From the NCBI RefSeq assembly GCF_011634835.1, contig NZ_SIRP01000001.1, positions 737,140 to 801,139 on the forward strand: 64,000 nucleotides of DNA, read 5' to 3'. The stretch is from Isoptericola sp. BMS4. GTDB taxonomy: Bacteria > Actinomycetota > Actinomycetes > Actinomycetales > Cellulomonadaceae. Below are positions 37,779-46,421 of this stretch, piece after piece. Positions within the stretch are counted from its first letter, which is position 1. Each line of letters begins with the position of its first letter. The position numbers and the translations under genes are program-made. The notes below the pieces were generated by a model, which made no database searches, was not told where the DNA came from, and saw nothing but the letters and a program-made list of their open reading frames with translations.

Positions 37779-38777
37779 TCAGCCCGTCGCGCCGAGCTCG
37801 TCGAGCAGCCGCACGAGGTTGGCGCGCGCGTGGCGCACCTGGGTCTCGGCGTGCTCGGGCGCGTAGCCGCGCGGCACCACCTCGACCACGAGCAGGCACG
37901 AGAAGTAGGCGCGGTACACGCGCAGGCGGGTCCACGCGCCGGCGTCGCCCGTGGCCGGGGTCCCGTCGCCGAGGCCGAGCTCGCCGCCGGCCGCCCGGTA
38001 GCCCGCGAGCAGGTCGGGGTCCACGTCGCGCATCCCGTGCTGGTCGACGCCCGCGAGCTCGAACAGGGGGTCGCCCCACAGGGCGCGCTCGCCGTCGAGC
38101 ACCCCGCGCAGGGTGCGGTCGGCCGGGTCGAGCAGCAGGTTGCCGGGCCACAGGTCGCCGTGCACCAGGCGGGGCGTCATGACGGTCGCGAGCGTGTCGT
38201 GGTGGCGGGCCAGCGCGTCGGCGAGGCGCGCCGCCGGCAGCTCGACTCCCCACCGCGTGGCGTCGGCGAGGACGGCGTCGAGCATGGCGGCGAGCGCACC
38301 GGGCCAGGTGGGCGCGGACAGCCCGGACGAGGCCGCGGGGTAGCCGAACCGGTCGCCGGTGATGCGGTGCAGCCCCGCCATGAACCGTCCCAGCGACCGC
38401 CGCGTGCGGGCGGCTTCGGCCGGCGTGAGCGTCGCGCCGTGCCACAGCTCGCCGTCGAGGAGCTCGACCACCAGGGCGTCGCCGTCCACGTGGCGGCGGG
38501 TGTCGTCGACCAGGAGCACACGCGGCACCGGGAGGCCCGCCGCGTGCGCGAGGCGGTCGAGGGCGGCCTCCGTGGCGAGGATGCCGTGCTCGTAGCGCAG
38601 CAGGCGGGAGGTGTCGGCGCCGGTCACCTTGACGACCACCTGGCGCCCGTCGTCGAGCACGACTCGCCGGACGCTGGCGAACAGCCCGCCGCTGAGCGGG
38701 GCCACGTGCCGCACCGCTCCGAGGGGCGCGACCACCGCCGCGACCTGCTCCGCCGTCACCGCCGCCTTGGTGAGCAT
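37779..38777 (-). CDS. Phosphotransferase of the aminoglycoside/fructosamine kinase fold
   Basis: 332 residues. Kinase-like fold with the phosphate loop SGGLFASVRRVVL, the lysine in QVVVKVTG, the catalytic HGDLWPGNLLLDP and the metal-binding VLDGERALWGDPLFELAG. These match APH and fructosamine-kinase enzymes; the substrate is not evident. TAGTCT lies 7 nt before the ATG, suggesting a leaderless start. Confidence 0.88.
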   Translation of the reverse strand: MLTKAAVTAEQVAAVVAPLGAVRHVAPLSGGLFASVRRVVLDDGRQVVVKVTGADTSRLLRYEHGILATEAALDRLAHAAGLPVPRVLLVDDTRRHVDGDALVVELLDGELWHGATLTPAEAARTRRSLGRFMAGLHRITGDRFGYPAASSGLSAPTWPGALAAMLDAVLADATRWGVELPAARLADALARHHDTLATVMTPRLVHGDLWPGNLLLDPADRTLRGVLDGERALWGDPLFELAGVDQHGMRDVDPDLLAGYRAAGGELGLGDGTPATGDAGAWTRLRVYRAYFSCLLVVEVVPRGYAPEHAETQVRHARANLVRLLDELGATG

Positions 38778-38787
38778 GCGCCGGAGA

Positions 38788-39459
38788 CTACCGCGCCGCG
38801 GCGTGGTCCCGGGCCTCCGGCGCCAGGAGGCCCGGCAGCTCGAGCAGGGAGTCGACGACGGTGGCGCGCGCCGCCTCCGGGCGTTCGGCGTGCAGGTACC
38901 CCCACGGGCCGCGGCGGACCAGGACGGGTCGCATCCCGGCGTCGGCGGCGGGGAGCACGTCGTTGTCCAGGCGGTCGCCGACGTACGCGACGTCGGACGG
39001 CGCGACCCCGGCGAGCTCGGCCACCCGGGCGAAGAACGCCGGGTGCGGCTTCTGCACGCCCCACTCGTCGGACGTGCGGATCGCGTCGACCGGCAGGCCC
39101 ATGGCCTCGATCGCGGCGCGCGCCTGCGGCGGCTGGTTGCCCGCGACGACGACGGCGAGGCCGGCGGCGCGCAGCGCGGTCAGCGCGGGCCGGACGTCGG
39201 GGTACAGGTCGTCGGCGTCGAAGTTCTCGCGCAGGCCGGTGGGGTCGTCGTCGGCCCAGCGCGCGATCTCGGCGTCGAGGTCGATGCCGGGCCGCACCAG
39301 GTGGAAGGCGTCCGCGAGGGGCCGGTCGGCGGCGGCGCAGGCGCCGACGAGGCCGAGGAGCGTGCCGCGGGGGACGCCGAGGCGGTCCGCCCAGCGGCTG
39401 AAGATCCGGGTCTCGTCGACCAGCGTCTCCCCGACGTCGAACACCACCGCGCGCACCAT
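38788..39459 (-). CDS. HAD family hydrolase
   Basis: 223 residues. Motif I is VVFDVGETLVDE, where the second Asp of DxD is replaced, as in phosphoglycolate-phosphatase-like relatives. Motif II lies in AVVVAGNQPP, motif III in VQKPHPAFF and motif IV in VAYVGDRLDNDVLPA. A cytoplasmic phosphatase for a small metabolite. TAGGGT lies 7 nt before the ATG at 39459, so it is probably leaderless. Confidence 0.9.
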   Translation of the reverse strand: MVRAVVFDVGETLVDETRIFSRWADRLGVPRGTLLGLVGACAAADRPLADAFHLVRPGIDLDAEIARWADDDPTGLRENFDADDLYPDVRPALTALRAAGLAVVVAGNQPPQARAAIEAMGLPVDAIRTSDEWGVQKPHPAFFARVAELAGVAPSDVAYVGDRLDNDVLPAADAGMRPVLVRRGPWGYLHAERPEAARATVVDSLLELPGLLAPEARDHAAAR

Positions 39460-39491
39460 GACGGCGACCCTATCCGCCCTCGCCCCGCTGC

Positions 39492-39548
39492 CGAACATGT
39501 GGTTGGTCCGGGACTCGCGAGGCGAGTCCCGGACCAACCACATGTTCG
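39492..39548. repeat. Perfect palindrome, family B (copy 2)
   Basis: Arms 39492-39518 and 39522-39548 are perfectly complementary over 27 bp. The outer CGAACATGTGGTTGGTCC is shared with the copy at 24342; the inner arm GGGACTCGC differs and pairs with itself. It lies between divergent genes, so it is not simply a terminator. Confidence 0.85.
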
Positions 39549-39632
39549 ACACCGATCAGGTGCATGCTCGTGTCAGGGCGCTCTCAGCCTGTGTCCGGGC
39601 TGGCGCCAGCGATGAGGTTTAGTGTGCAGAGC

Positions 39633-40490
39633 ATGGCCGACGTCCGTATCCCCGTGACCCTCTCCACCGCGTCGGTGTACCCGCGCCGCGCGGCGTTCGC
39701 CTTCGAGGTCGCGGCCGAGCTCGGCTACGACGGCGTCGAGGTCATGGTGTGGTCCGACGAGGCGACCCAGGAGCCGGCGGCGCTGCGCCGGCTCGAGGAC
39801 GAGCACGGGGTGCCGGTGCGGTCGATCCACGCCCCGACGCTGCTGGTGAGCCAGCGGGTGTGGGGCCGCTCGCCGGGGGACAAGCTGCGCCGCAGCGTCG
39901 ACGTGGCGCACGAGGTCGGGGCGAGCACGGTCGTCGTGCACCCGCCGTTCCGGTGGCAGTACAAGTACGCCCGCCAGTTCCAGGATCTCGTGCACGAGCT
40001 GAACGTGTCCGGCGACGTGACCATCGCGGTGGAGAACATGTACCCGTGGCGCCCCCGCTCCAAGGGCGACCGGGAGCTCAAGGCCTACCTGCCCGGCTGG
40101 GACCCGGCCGACCACGATTACGACGCCGTGACGCTCGACCTGTCGCACGCGGCCGTCGCGCAGCAGGACGGGATCGCGCTCGTGGAGGAGTTCGCGGGCC
40201 GGCTGCGGCACGTGCACCTCGCCGACGGGACGGCGTCGGCCCGCGACGAGCACCTCGTCCCCGGGCGGGGCGACATGGCCTGCGACAAGGTGCTGGAGGA
40301 GCTGTCGCGGCGGGACTTCGCCGGCGACGTCGTCGTGGAGATCTCGACCCGCAAGGCGCGCACCGCGCACGAGCGGCACGCCGACCTGGAGGCCGCGCTG
40401 CTGTTCGCGCGGGCGCACCTGGCGCCGGAGCCGCTGCCCTACCAGCCACCCCCGCCCGACCACCACCACCGCCCCGCCGACGCCTGGTGA
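39633..40490 (+). CDS. Sugar phosphate isomerase/epimerase (AP-endonuclease 2-like TIM barrel)
   Basis: 285 residues. The fold shows GYDGVEVMVWSDEA, VRSIHAPTLLVSQRV, STVVVHPPFRWQYKY, TIAVENMYPW, AVTLDLSHAAVAQQD, LRHVHLADGT and VVVEISTRK: successive barrel strands ending in likely metal ligands (His, Glu, Asp, His, Glu). The reaction is probably isomerisation of a sugar or related compound. I chose the ATG at 39633; upstream in-frame codons lie in the palindrome flank. The C-terminal tail is Pro/His-rich. Confidence 0.86.
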   Translation: MADVRIPVTLSTASVYPRRAAFAFEVAAELGYDGVEVMVWSDEATQEPAALRRLEDEHGVPVRSIHAPTLLVSQRVWGRSPGDKLRRSVDVAHEVGASTVVVHPPFRWQYKYARQFQDLVHELNVSGDVTIAVENMYPWRPRSKGDRELKAYLPGWDPADHDYDAVTLDLSHAAVAQQDGIALVEEFAGRLRHVHLADGTASARDEHLVPGRGDMACDKVLEELSRRDFAGDVVVEISTRKARTAHERHADLEAALLFARAHLAPEPLPYQPPPPDHHHRPADAW

Positions 40491-40511
40491 GCGGCGGTCG
40501 GCGGGCGAGAC

Positions 40512-41114
40512 TCAGGCGGCGACCGGCTGGGCGCCGACGGCGCGGAGCACGAACGCCTCGGCCGCGCGGATGGCGCGCTCGCGGGCCACGGGCTCCTCGG
40601 GGATGAGCCGGCCGGAGAGGCAGGCGTTGACGAGCTGCACGGTCGGCTCGATGTCCTGCTCGGGGAACTCGCCGGCCGCGATGCCGGCGCGCAGGATCCG
40701 CTTGAGGATCGACTCGACGATCTCGGCGTGCTCGCGCAGCCGCGCCTGCGTGGTGCGCGACAGGACGGTGCGCAGGTCGGGCCCGGGCGCCAGGTGGAAC
40801 ACCCGCGCGAGCTGCGCCTGCTGGCGGATGTACGTGCGCAGCTGCTCGACGGGGTCGCCGACCTCCGCGAGGGCCCGTTCCAGCGTCTGCGCGTACTGCT
40901 CCGTCTCGTGCGTGATGAACCCCAGCAGCAGCGCCTCCTTGTCGGGGAAGTGGTTGTAGACCGCGGTGCGTCCGACGCCGGCCGCGGTCGCGATGTCCGC
41001 GAGCGTGATCGAGTCGAACCCGCGCTCCGACATCAGCGTCGACAAGGCGGTGAACAGCTTGTGCCGGGTCATCTGGCGGTGCTCGTGGAGACTGTTGCCG
41101 ATGATCTTGGGCAT
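40512..41114 (-). CDS. TetR family transcriptional regulator
   Basis: 200 residues. HTH in KLFTALSTLMSERGFDSITL and ATAAGVGRTAVYNHFPDKEAL; the C-terminal region is of the YsiA/QacR-like helical type. TATGAT lies 6 nt before the ATG (leaderless), and a 7-bp inverted repeat brackets this promoter. It is divergent from the DinB gene, the probable target. Confidence 0.9.
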   Translation of the reverse strand: MPKIIGNSLHEHRQMTRHKLFTALSTLMSERGFDSITLADIATAAGVGRTAVYNHFPDKEALLLGFITHETEQYAQTLERALAEVGDPVEQLRTYIRQQAQLARVFHLAPGPDLRTVLSRTTQARLREHAEIVESILKRILRAGIAAGEFPEQDIEPTVQLVNACLSGRLIPEEPVARERAIRAAEAFVLRAVGAQPVAA

Positions 41115-41142
41115 GCTGACATCATAGGCATCCGTTGTCAGC
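41115..41142. promoter_or_regulatory. Inverted repeat over the TetR promoter
   Basis: GCTGACA and TGTCAGC are separated by 14 bp and enclose the TATGAT -10. Consistent with autorepression by the TetR protein, and the site lies next to the divergent DinB promoter. Confidence 0.5.
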
Positions 41143-41166
41143 ACGCCGTCCCGCTAGGGTGCTCCT

Positions 41167-41721
41167 GTGACCGACTCCACCCCTGCCCCCTCCGCGCCGG
41201 TCGGCGGCATCGTCCCCGACACCAAGGATTGGACCTGGGTGCTCGAGCGCCCCTGCCCCGAATGCGGTTTCGTGGCGGCGCGCACGGAGGTGCCCGCGGT
41301 CGGGGAGGCGGTCCGCGCGTCGCTGCCCCGCTGGAGGGCGGTGCTCGCCCGCCCCGACGTCGCGCGGCGGCCCGAGCCCGGCGTCTGGTCCGCCCTCGAG
41401 TACGGGGCGCACGTGCGCGACGTCTTCCGCGTCTTCGACGAGCGGCTCGCGCTCATGCTGGCGGAGGACGACCCGCTGTTCGCCGACTGGGACCAGGACG
41501 CCACGGCGCTGGAGGCGGACTACGCCCACCAGGACCCCGCCACCGTGGCCGTGGAGCTCGACGTCGCCGGCCGCGCTGTCGCCGACCGGTTCGACGCCGT
41601 GGAGCCCGCCGACGAGGGGCGCGCCGGGCGCCGGTCGAACGGCTCCGAGTTCATCGTGCGGACGCTGGGGCAGTACTTCCTGCACGACGTCGTGCACCAC
41701 CTCCACGACGTCCGGGCCTGA
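41167..41721 (+). CDS. DinB-family (four-helix) protein
   Basis: 184 residues. The helical bundle carries metal-binding-type histidines in SALEYGAHVRDVFRV and YFLHDVVHHLHDV, the DinB/mycothiol-dependent enzyme pattern. The N-terminus has CPECGF, a small zinc-ribbon-like pair. Such proteins are often thiol-dependent transferases or isomerases in actinomycetes. TAGGGT lies 6 nt before the GTG start (leaderless). Confidence 0.82.
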   Translation: MTDSTPAPSAPVGGIVPDTKDWTWVLERPCPECGFVAARTEVPAVGEAVRASLPRWRAVLARPDVARRPEPGVWSALEYGAHVRDVFRVFDERLALMLAEDDPLFADWDQDATALEADYAHQDPATVAVELDVAGRAVADRFDAVEPADEGRAGRRSNGSEFIVRTLGQYFLHDVVHHLHDVRA

Positions 41722-41804
41722 GCCCCCCGTGGTGTGACCTGCGTAACACGTCCGTCATGCCCCCGTGACACGCCGGACGCGCGGCGCCGGTAGGTTCGCC
41801 GCCC

Positions 41805-42812
41805 ATGGCCTCCGTCCAGGCGTTCGTCCCCTCGGAGCACACGTCCGAGCACGTGCTCGTGGCCCCTTCCGGGGCGCACGGCGTCCCCGAGCTCGCGGCC
41901 GCCCGGTTCGCCGGGGTCGAGTGGCTGAGGGCGCCCCGCGACGGCGCGGCGACCGGCGACGGCCGCCCCGTGGGAGCCCGCTTCCGGGGGATGCGCTCCT
42001 CCGCTTCCGCCTCTGCCTCCGCGCCCGGCGTCCTGCGGCTCGGCCGGGAGCACCGCGCCACCGGGCCTTTCCCGGTCGACGACGCGTCCTCCCTGGGGCT
42101 GAGCGGCGCGGGCGCCGCATGGGCGCTCGGGCGGCTCGACGGCGGGCTCGACGTCCGCGGTGGGCGCCCCGGCGTGTACGACGACCGGGACGGCATCGCG
42201 CGGGCCTTCGCCGCAGCCCTGCCGGAGGGGGAGGAGCTGGAGATCGTCCGCTGGGCGGTGGCCGTGGCCCGCCGGCTCGGCGGGGCCCTGCTCGCCGACG
42301 GCCGCCACGTCATGCGACCGGACCCGCGGGCCGCCGTCGACCTGACGCTGTGGTCGGCACGCACCCTGCCGCAGGACGAGCTGCTCGCCGCCGTCCGTTC
42401 CTGCGTCGCCACCGCCCAGGCGGCGCCGGCGGGCCCGCCGGGCGCGCTGCGGGTGGTCGCGCGCACCGCGTACGACGGCGACCTGGTGATCGACGTGGCG
42501 CCCGCCGAGCGGCTGCCGCTCGCGGTGGCGGGGTCCGCCTCGGGGGCCGCGTCGGCGCTCGCCGTCTCCGGCGCCGTCGTGCACCGGCTGTCGTGGGTGC
42601 CGCTGGACCGGGAGGAGCTGGCGGTGGAGCACCCCTCGGGCATCCACGAGATCGCCCGCGCCCGGTGCCGCGCGCTGCTCGCGCGGGTCGCGGCGCTGCT
42701 GCAGCCACGGCTCGAGGCCGTCGTCCTGGACGACGGCGGCCTGCCGGTGGGGCCCGACGACCTCGAGCGTCGGCTGGCGGGCGAGACGGCGTCCGGGCGG
42801 GCCTGGGTCTGA
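41805..42812 (+). CDS. Unknown protein, paralog of the one at 52215
   Basis: 335 residues, soluble, no signal. I do not recognise a named domain. It shares several blocks with the protein at 52215: DRDGIARAFAAALPEGEELE, ARRLGG, PDPRAAVDLTLWS and the end pattern ARxRAxxLxxRxAxxL. It is shorter and lacks the middle insert of the paralog. These conserved blocks suggest one actinobacterial family, possibly enzymatic. Confidence 0.7.
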   Translation: MASVQAFVPSEHTSEHVLVAPSGAHGVPELAAARFAGVEWLRAPRDGAATGDGRPVGARFRGMRSSASASASAPGVLRLGREHRATGPFPVDDASSLGLSGAGAAWALGRLDGGLDVRGGRPGVYDDRDGIARAFAAALPEGEELEIVRWAVAVARRLGGALLADGRHVMRPDPRAAVDLTLWSARTLPQDELLAAVRSCVATAQAAPAGPPGALRVVARTAYDGDLVIDVAPAERLPLAVAGSASGAASALAVSGAVVHRLSWVPLDREELAVEHPSGIHEIARARCRALLARVAALLQPRLEAVVLDDGGLPVGPDDLERRLAGETASGRAWV

Positions 42813-42820
42813 CGCCCGAG

Positions 42821-42829
42821 TTATCCACA
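42821..42829 (+). promoter_or_regulatory. DnaA box
   Basis: TTATCCACA is the perfect classic DnaA box, 9 bp after the stop of the upstream gene. Confidence 0.6.
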
Positions 42830-43090
42830 GGTTGTGCATGATTGGTGCCCGACCGGACACGCGAACGTGCCCTCACCTGCAACGTTTCGCATCGGGGAGT
42901 TCGGCGACCGCGTGTCGCCCCGGCGTGTCGCCCCGGGCGACGGTGCCACGGCGCCGTCGCGGTGGCGCGATCCGCGCCATTCCGCGGATCGTGGCGTCGG
43001 ACGGCGTGATCCGCGGCGCCCTCCGGCCCGATCCTCGCAGCCGCGGTATCGGCTCGGCGACCGGTCGCGCGGGTGGATCGCCCACCGTCG

Positions 43091-43157
43091 CCGTCCACAG
43101 ATTTTGTCCACAGGGCTGTGGGTGATGTGGGGATTCCGGGACTGCGCCTGTGGACGA
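43091..43157. promoter_or_regulatory. Cluster of three DnaA-box-like sites
   Basis: CCGTCCACA (43091-43099, +), TTGTCCACA (43104-43112, +, the preferred actinobacterial form) and TCGTCCACA (43149-43157, minus strand) lie within 67 bp. Confidence 0.55.
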
Positions 43158-43548
43158 ACCTGTGGTCAGCCGCATGCCCCGGAAAACCTTCGCCGCACCC
43201 CTTGCAGAGGGCCGGAGAACGGGTCTAGAAACGTGCGTATCGGTCTTGAGGAGGTCGGTGCGCACGAGCCTCTGCGACGAGGTGTCGGTGCACCGCTCCG
43301 ACGGACACGGGTCGACCGGAGAACGACGGGCCGTCCCGTACTGCGGTACGGGTTGCGGGTGACGACGCAGGCGCCTGTACGGGGCCGGAAGACCACCGCG
43401 TGCGGCAGTCCGTGGAGAACGGACCCCGGGGGGTGACGACGCACTGTGTCTCACAGGAGCCGCCCGAAGGTCTGACGGGATGTCGCGGTCGTGTCGTCGC
43501 CACGGCGCTGCTGGTCCGACTCGTCGACCAGGGGTACGCGGTCGCTCC

Positions 43549-43578
43549 GAGGCCCCCCGGCCGCCCCCGGGGGGCCTC
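43549..43578. terminator. Strong G/C hairpin upstream of the pirin gene
   Basis: Perfect 12-bp arms GAGGCCCCCCGG / CCGGGGGGCCTC around a 6-nt loop. It lies upstream of the pirin -10, so it should end any transcript coming from the non-coding region. Confidence 0.5.
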
Positions 43579-43605
43579 GGCATGTCCGGGGCCTACGCTC
43601 GGGTC

Positions 43606-44658
43606 ATGAGCAACCTGGAGACCCGCCCGGCGGAGCGCACCTGCACCGCGGGCGAGCAGCACGCCGGCGTCGAGCTCCTCATGGCGCGCGACGTGCCGCT
43701 GGGAGGACCGCGCGCGATGAGCGTGCGCCGCACCATCCCGCAGCGGCGACGGTCCCTCGTGGGCGCGTGGTGCTTCTGCGACCACTACGGCCCGGACGAC
43801 GTCTCCCGCTCGGCCGGCATGCAGGTGCCGCCGCACCCGCACATCGGCCTGCAGACGGTCTCCTGGCTCTTCTACGGCGAGATCGTGCACCGCGACTCCG
43901 TCGGGTCCCTGGTGACCGTGCGCCCCGGCGAGCTCAACCTCATGACGGCGGGCGTCGGCATCTCGCACTCCGAGGAGTCGCCGGCGGGGCGCCGCCCGCC
44001 CGTGCTGCACGGCGTCCAGCTGTGGACGGTCCTGCCGTCCGCGGACGCCGCCGTCGAGCCGCACTTCGAGCACCACGCCGACCTGCCTGCCGCGGACGTC
44101 GACGGGGCGCGCGTCCAGGTCTTCATGGGGTCGCTGGTCGTCGCGGGCCGGCGTCTGACCTCGCCCGCCCGCACGTACACGCCGCTCGTCGGCGCCCAGC
44201 TCGACCTGCCCCCCGGCGGGCGCCTCGAGCTCGACACGGATCCCGCGTTCGAGCACGCCCTGCTGGTCGACGCCGGCGACGTGTCGTTCGCCGGGGACGG
44301 GCCGGACAGCGTGGTGCCGCCGGCAGCGCTCGGGTACGTCGCGCCCGGGCCCGAGCGGCTCGTCGTGACCGCCGGCGACGAGGGGCCGGCACGCGCCGTC
44401 CTCATCGGCGGGGTGCCGTTCGACGAGGACGTCGTCATGTGGTGGAACTTCGTCGGGCGCACCCACGAGGACATCGTCCGCGCGCGGGCCGACTGGATGG
44501 CGCAGGTGGGCGACGCCGGCGACGACGGGGACGGCACGCAGTACGCGCCGGGTGCCGCCGGGCGCCGGTTCGGTCAGGTGCGCGGGTACGACGGCGGGCC
44601 CCTGCGTGCCCCTGCGCTGCCGGACGTGCGGCTGCGACCGCGCGAGCGCAGGGCGTGA
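43606..44658 (+). CDS. Pirin family protein
   Basis: 350 residues. Two cupin barrels; the first carries the iron ligands in VPPHPHIGLQTVSWLF (two His), IVHRDS and VGISHSEES (His, Glu). Pirins are cytoplasmic Fe proteins, with quercetinase or redox-sensing activity in known cases. The ATG at 43606 has TACGCT 6 nt upstream (leaderless). Confidence 0.93.
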   Translation: MSNLETRPAERTCTAGEQHAGVELLMARDVPLGGPRAMSVRRTIPQRRRSLVGAWCFCDHYGPDDVSRSAGMQVPPHPHIGLQTVSWLFYGEIVHRDSVGSLVTVRPGELNLMTAGVGISHSEESPAGRRPPVLHGVQLWTVLPSADAAVEPHFEHHADLPAADVDGARVQVFMGSLVVAGRRLTSPARTYTPLVGAQLDLPPGGRLELDTDPAFEHALLVDAGDVSFAGDGPDSVVPPAALGYVAPGPERLVVTAGDEGPARAVLIGGVPFDEDVVMWWNFVGRTHEDIVRARADWMAQVGDAGDDGDGTQYAPGAAGRRFGQVRGYDGGPLRAPALPDVRLRPRERRA

Positions 44659-44719
44659 CGCGCCACCGCCGACCCGTCGTCGAGACCCGGCCCGGTGCGG
44701 GCGGCGGGCGCCCTAGCCC

Positions 44720-45295
44720 CTAGCGCCCGGGCGGTGCGGCGGCCGTGACGAGGGAGCGAGCCAGGTCGACGGTCGCGTCCAGCGTCTCGAGGGGGAGGGG
44801 CAGGGTGGTGAGCGCGCCCTCGTGCAGCACGAGGAGCTGCCTCGCGAGCGCGGCGGGCTCGGGGCGGTCCGCCGCCGCGCTCAGCTCCTCGAACAGGCTC
44901 AGCAGCCAGACCTTCTGGTCCACGGCGACACGGCGAGCAGGGTCCGCGGGGTCGGGCAGCTCGGCCAGGGCGTTGATGAACGCGCACCCGCGCGAGCTGG
45001 TCCGGGCCCAGGTCCGCAGCGCGGCGAACGGCGCGGTGACGGCCTCGACGGGGTCGTCGCAGGCCTCGACGGTGGCGCGGACGAGAGCCCTCCAGCGTTC
45101 GTCGCGTTCCGTGAGGTAGGCCGCGACCAGCCGGTCCTTCGACCCGAACTGGTTGTACAGGGTCCGCTTGGTCACGCCGGAGTGCTCCGCGATCAGAGCG
45201 ACGCCGACCGCGGTGATCCCGCGTTCGTAGAAGAGCTCGTCCGCGGCGGCCACGACGCGTCGTCCGGCCGGCGTCAGGTGCTGGGGGTCCGCCAT
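44720..45295 (-). CDS. TetR family regulator, divergent from a quinone oxidoreductase
   Basis: 191 residues. HTH in AADELFYERGITAVGVALIA and HSGVTKRTLYNQFGSKDRL; the C-terminus (RGCAFINALAELPDP) fits the TetR group that pairs with oxidoreductases. A perfect 11-bp inverted repeat lies between this gene and the divergent dehydrogenase gene, so it probably represses both. Confidence 0.9.
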   Translation of the reverse strand: MADPQHLTPAGRRVVAAADELFYERGITAVGVALIAEHSGVTKRTLYNQFGSKDRLVAAYLTERDERWRALVRATVEACDDPVEAVTAPFAALRTWARTSSRGCAFINALAELPDPADPARRVAVDQKVWLLSLFEELSAAADRPEPAALARQLLVLHEGALTTLPLPLETLDATVDLARSLVTAAAPPGR

Positions 45296-45307
45296 CGTGC
45301 GCCCTTC

Positions 45308-45345
45308 ACTGATCGGTGTACGGTGGTCGATGTTCACCGATCAGT
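45308..45345. promoter_or_regulatory. TetR operator between divergent genes
   Basis: ACTGATCGGTG (45308-45318) and CACCGATCAGT (45335-45345) are perfectly complementary with a 16-bp spacer. The right half abuts TATACT, a likely -10 for the dehydrogenase gene. Confidence 0.7.
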
Positions 45346-45367
45346 ATACTTGAGGGAGGTCGACACC

Positions 45368-46417
45368 ATGAGCACGCCCACCACGATGCGCGCGATGCAG
45401 ATCGCCGAGCACGGCGGACCGGAGGTCCTCGCGGAGGCGACGGTGGCCCGCCCCGTCCCGCAGGCCGGCGAGGTGCTGGTCCGGGTCAGCGCCGCCGCGC
45501 TCAACAACACCGACCTGTGGACCCGAGAGGGCGCCTACGGGACGCCGGACGACCCCGAGGCGCGGTCGGGATGGCGAGGCCCCCTCGACTTCCCGCGGAC
45601 CCAGGGCGCCGACGTCGCGGGCCGGGTCGCCCAGGTCGGCGCGGGCGTGGACGAAGGCCTCCTCGGCCGGCGCGTCGTCGTCGACCCCGCGCACTACGAC
45701 GCCACCGGACCGGACGCCCACCCGGTCGGCCTGATGGGCAGCGAGCGCGACGGAGGCTACGCGGACTACGTGACCGCGGCGGCCGAGCGCGTCCACGACG
45801 TGACGGACTCGCCGCTCACCGACGACCAGCTCGCGACGCTGCCCACCGCCTACGGCACCGCGCTGGGCATGATCGAGCGGGGCCGCCTGCGCGCCGGCGA
45901 GACCGCGCTCGTCTCCGGGGCGTCCGGGGGCGTCGGCATCGCCCTCGTGCAGCTGGCCCGGGCGCGCGGCGCCCGCGTGGTCGCCATCAGCAGCGGGCGC
46001 AAGATCGACCCGGTCCGCGAGGCCGGCGCGCACGCCGTCGTCGACCGCGGGCAGGACGTCGTCGAGCAGGTGCGCGCCGCCGCCCCGGACGGCATCGACG
46101 TCGGTCTCGACGTCGTCGCGGGGACGCTGGTGGCGGACGGGCTGCCGCTGCTGCGCGAAGGCGGCCGGTGGGTGATCGCGGGCGCCCTCGGCGGGTACGA
46201 CGTGGCGATCGACGTGCGCCGGCTCTACCTGCACAACGCGCAGGTGATCGGCTCCGCGATGCACACGCCCGCGCACTTCGACGCGCTCATGGACCTGGCC
46301 CGCGCGGGGGCGATCCGTCCCGTCGTCGCCGCCACCTTCCCGCTGGCGCAGGCCGCCCGGGCCCAGGACGAGCTCGCGCGACGGCGCCACGTGGGCAAGC
46401 TCGTGCTGCACCCGTAG
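45368..46417 (+). CDS. NADPH:quinone oxidoreductase-like zinc-type dehydrogenase
   Basis: 349 residues of the MDR superfamily. GroES-like N-terminus (VRVSAAALNNTDLWTREG), nucleotide-binding SGASGGVGIALVQLARARGA near 180, and C-terminal VGKLVLHP. The catalytic zinc ligands of alcohol dehydrogenases are absent, as in quinone oxidoreductases. GAGGGAGG ribosome-binding site before the ATG. Probably induced when the divergent TetR regulator binds an electrophile or quinone. Confidence 0.9.
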   Translation: MSTPTTMRAMQIAEHGGPEVLAEATVARPVPQAGEVLVRVSAAALNNTDLWTREGAYGTPDDPEARSGWRGPLDFPRTQGADVAGRVAQVGAGVDEGLLGRRVVVDPAHYDATGPDAHPVGLMGSERDGGYADYVTAAAERVHDVTDSPLTDDQLATLPTAYGTALGMIERGRLRAGETALVSGASGGVGIALVQLARARGARVVAISSGRKIDPVREAGAHAVVDRGQDVVEQVRAAAPDGIDVGLDVVAGTLVADGLPLLREGGRWVIAGALGGYDVAIDVRRLYLHNAQVIGSAMHTPAHFDALMDLARAGAIRPVVAATFPLAQAARAQDELARRRHVGKLVLHP

Positions 46418-46421
46418 GCGG

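Larger units (their letters stand above)
42813..43605. other. Non-coding region of about 790 bp with DnaA-box-like sites
   Basis: No ORF here shows protein-like composition on either strand. The region holds four matches to the actinobacterial DnaA box and ends in a strong hairpin at 43549-43578. No dnaA or dnaN lies next to it and there is no clearly AT-rich unwinding element, so it does not look like a standard oriC. I see no tmRNA, RNase P or SRP RNA motifs. Confidence 0.6.

Noticed and set aside
42834-43436. 200-codon plus-strand ORF in the non-coding region
   Set aside because: Arg/Pro/Gly-rich without predicted structure, no ribosome-binding site, overlaps the DnaA boxes; several frames are equally open.
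42813-43605. Chromosomal origin oriC
   Set aside because: DnaA-like boxes exist, but there is no dnaA/dnaN, too few boxes and no AT-rich element; kept only as a DnaA-box cluster.
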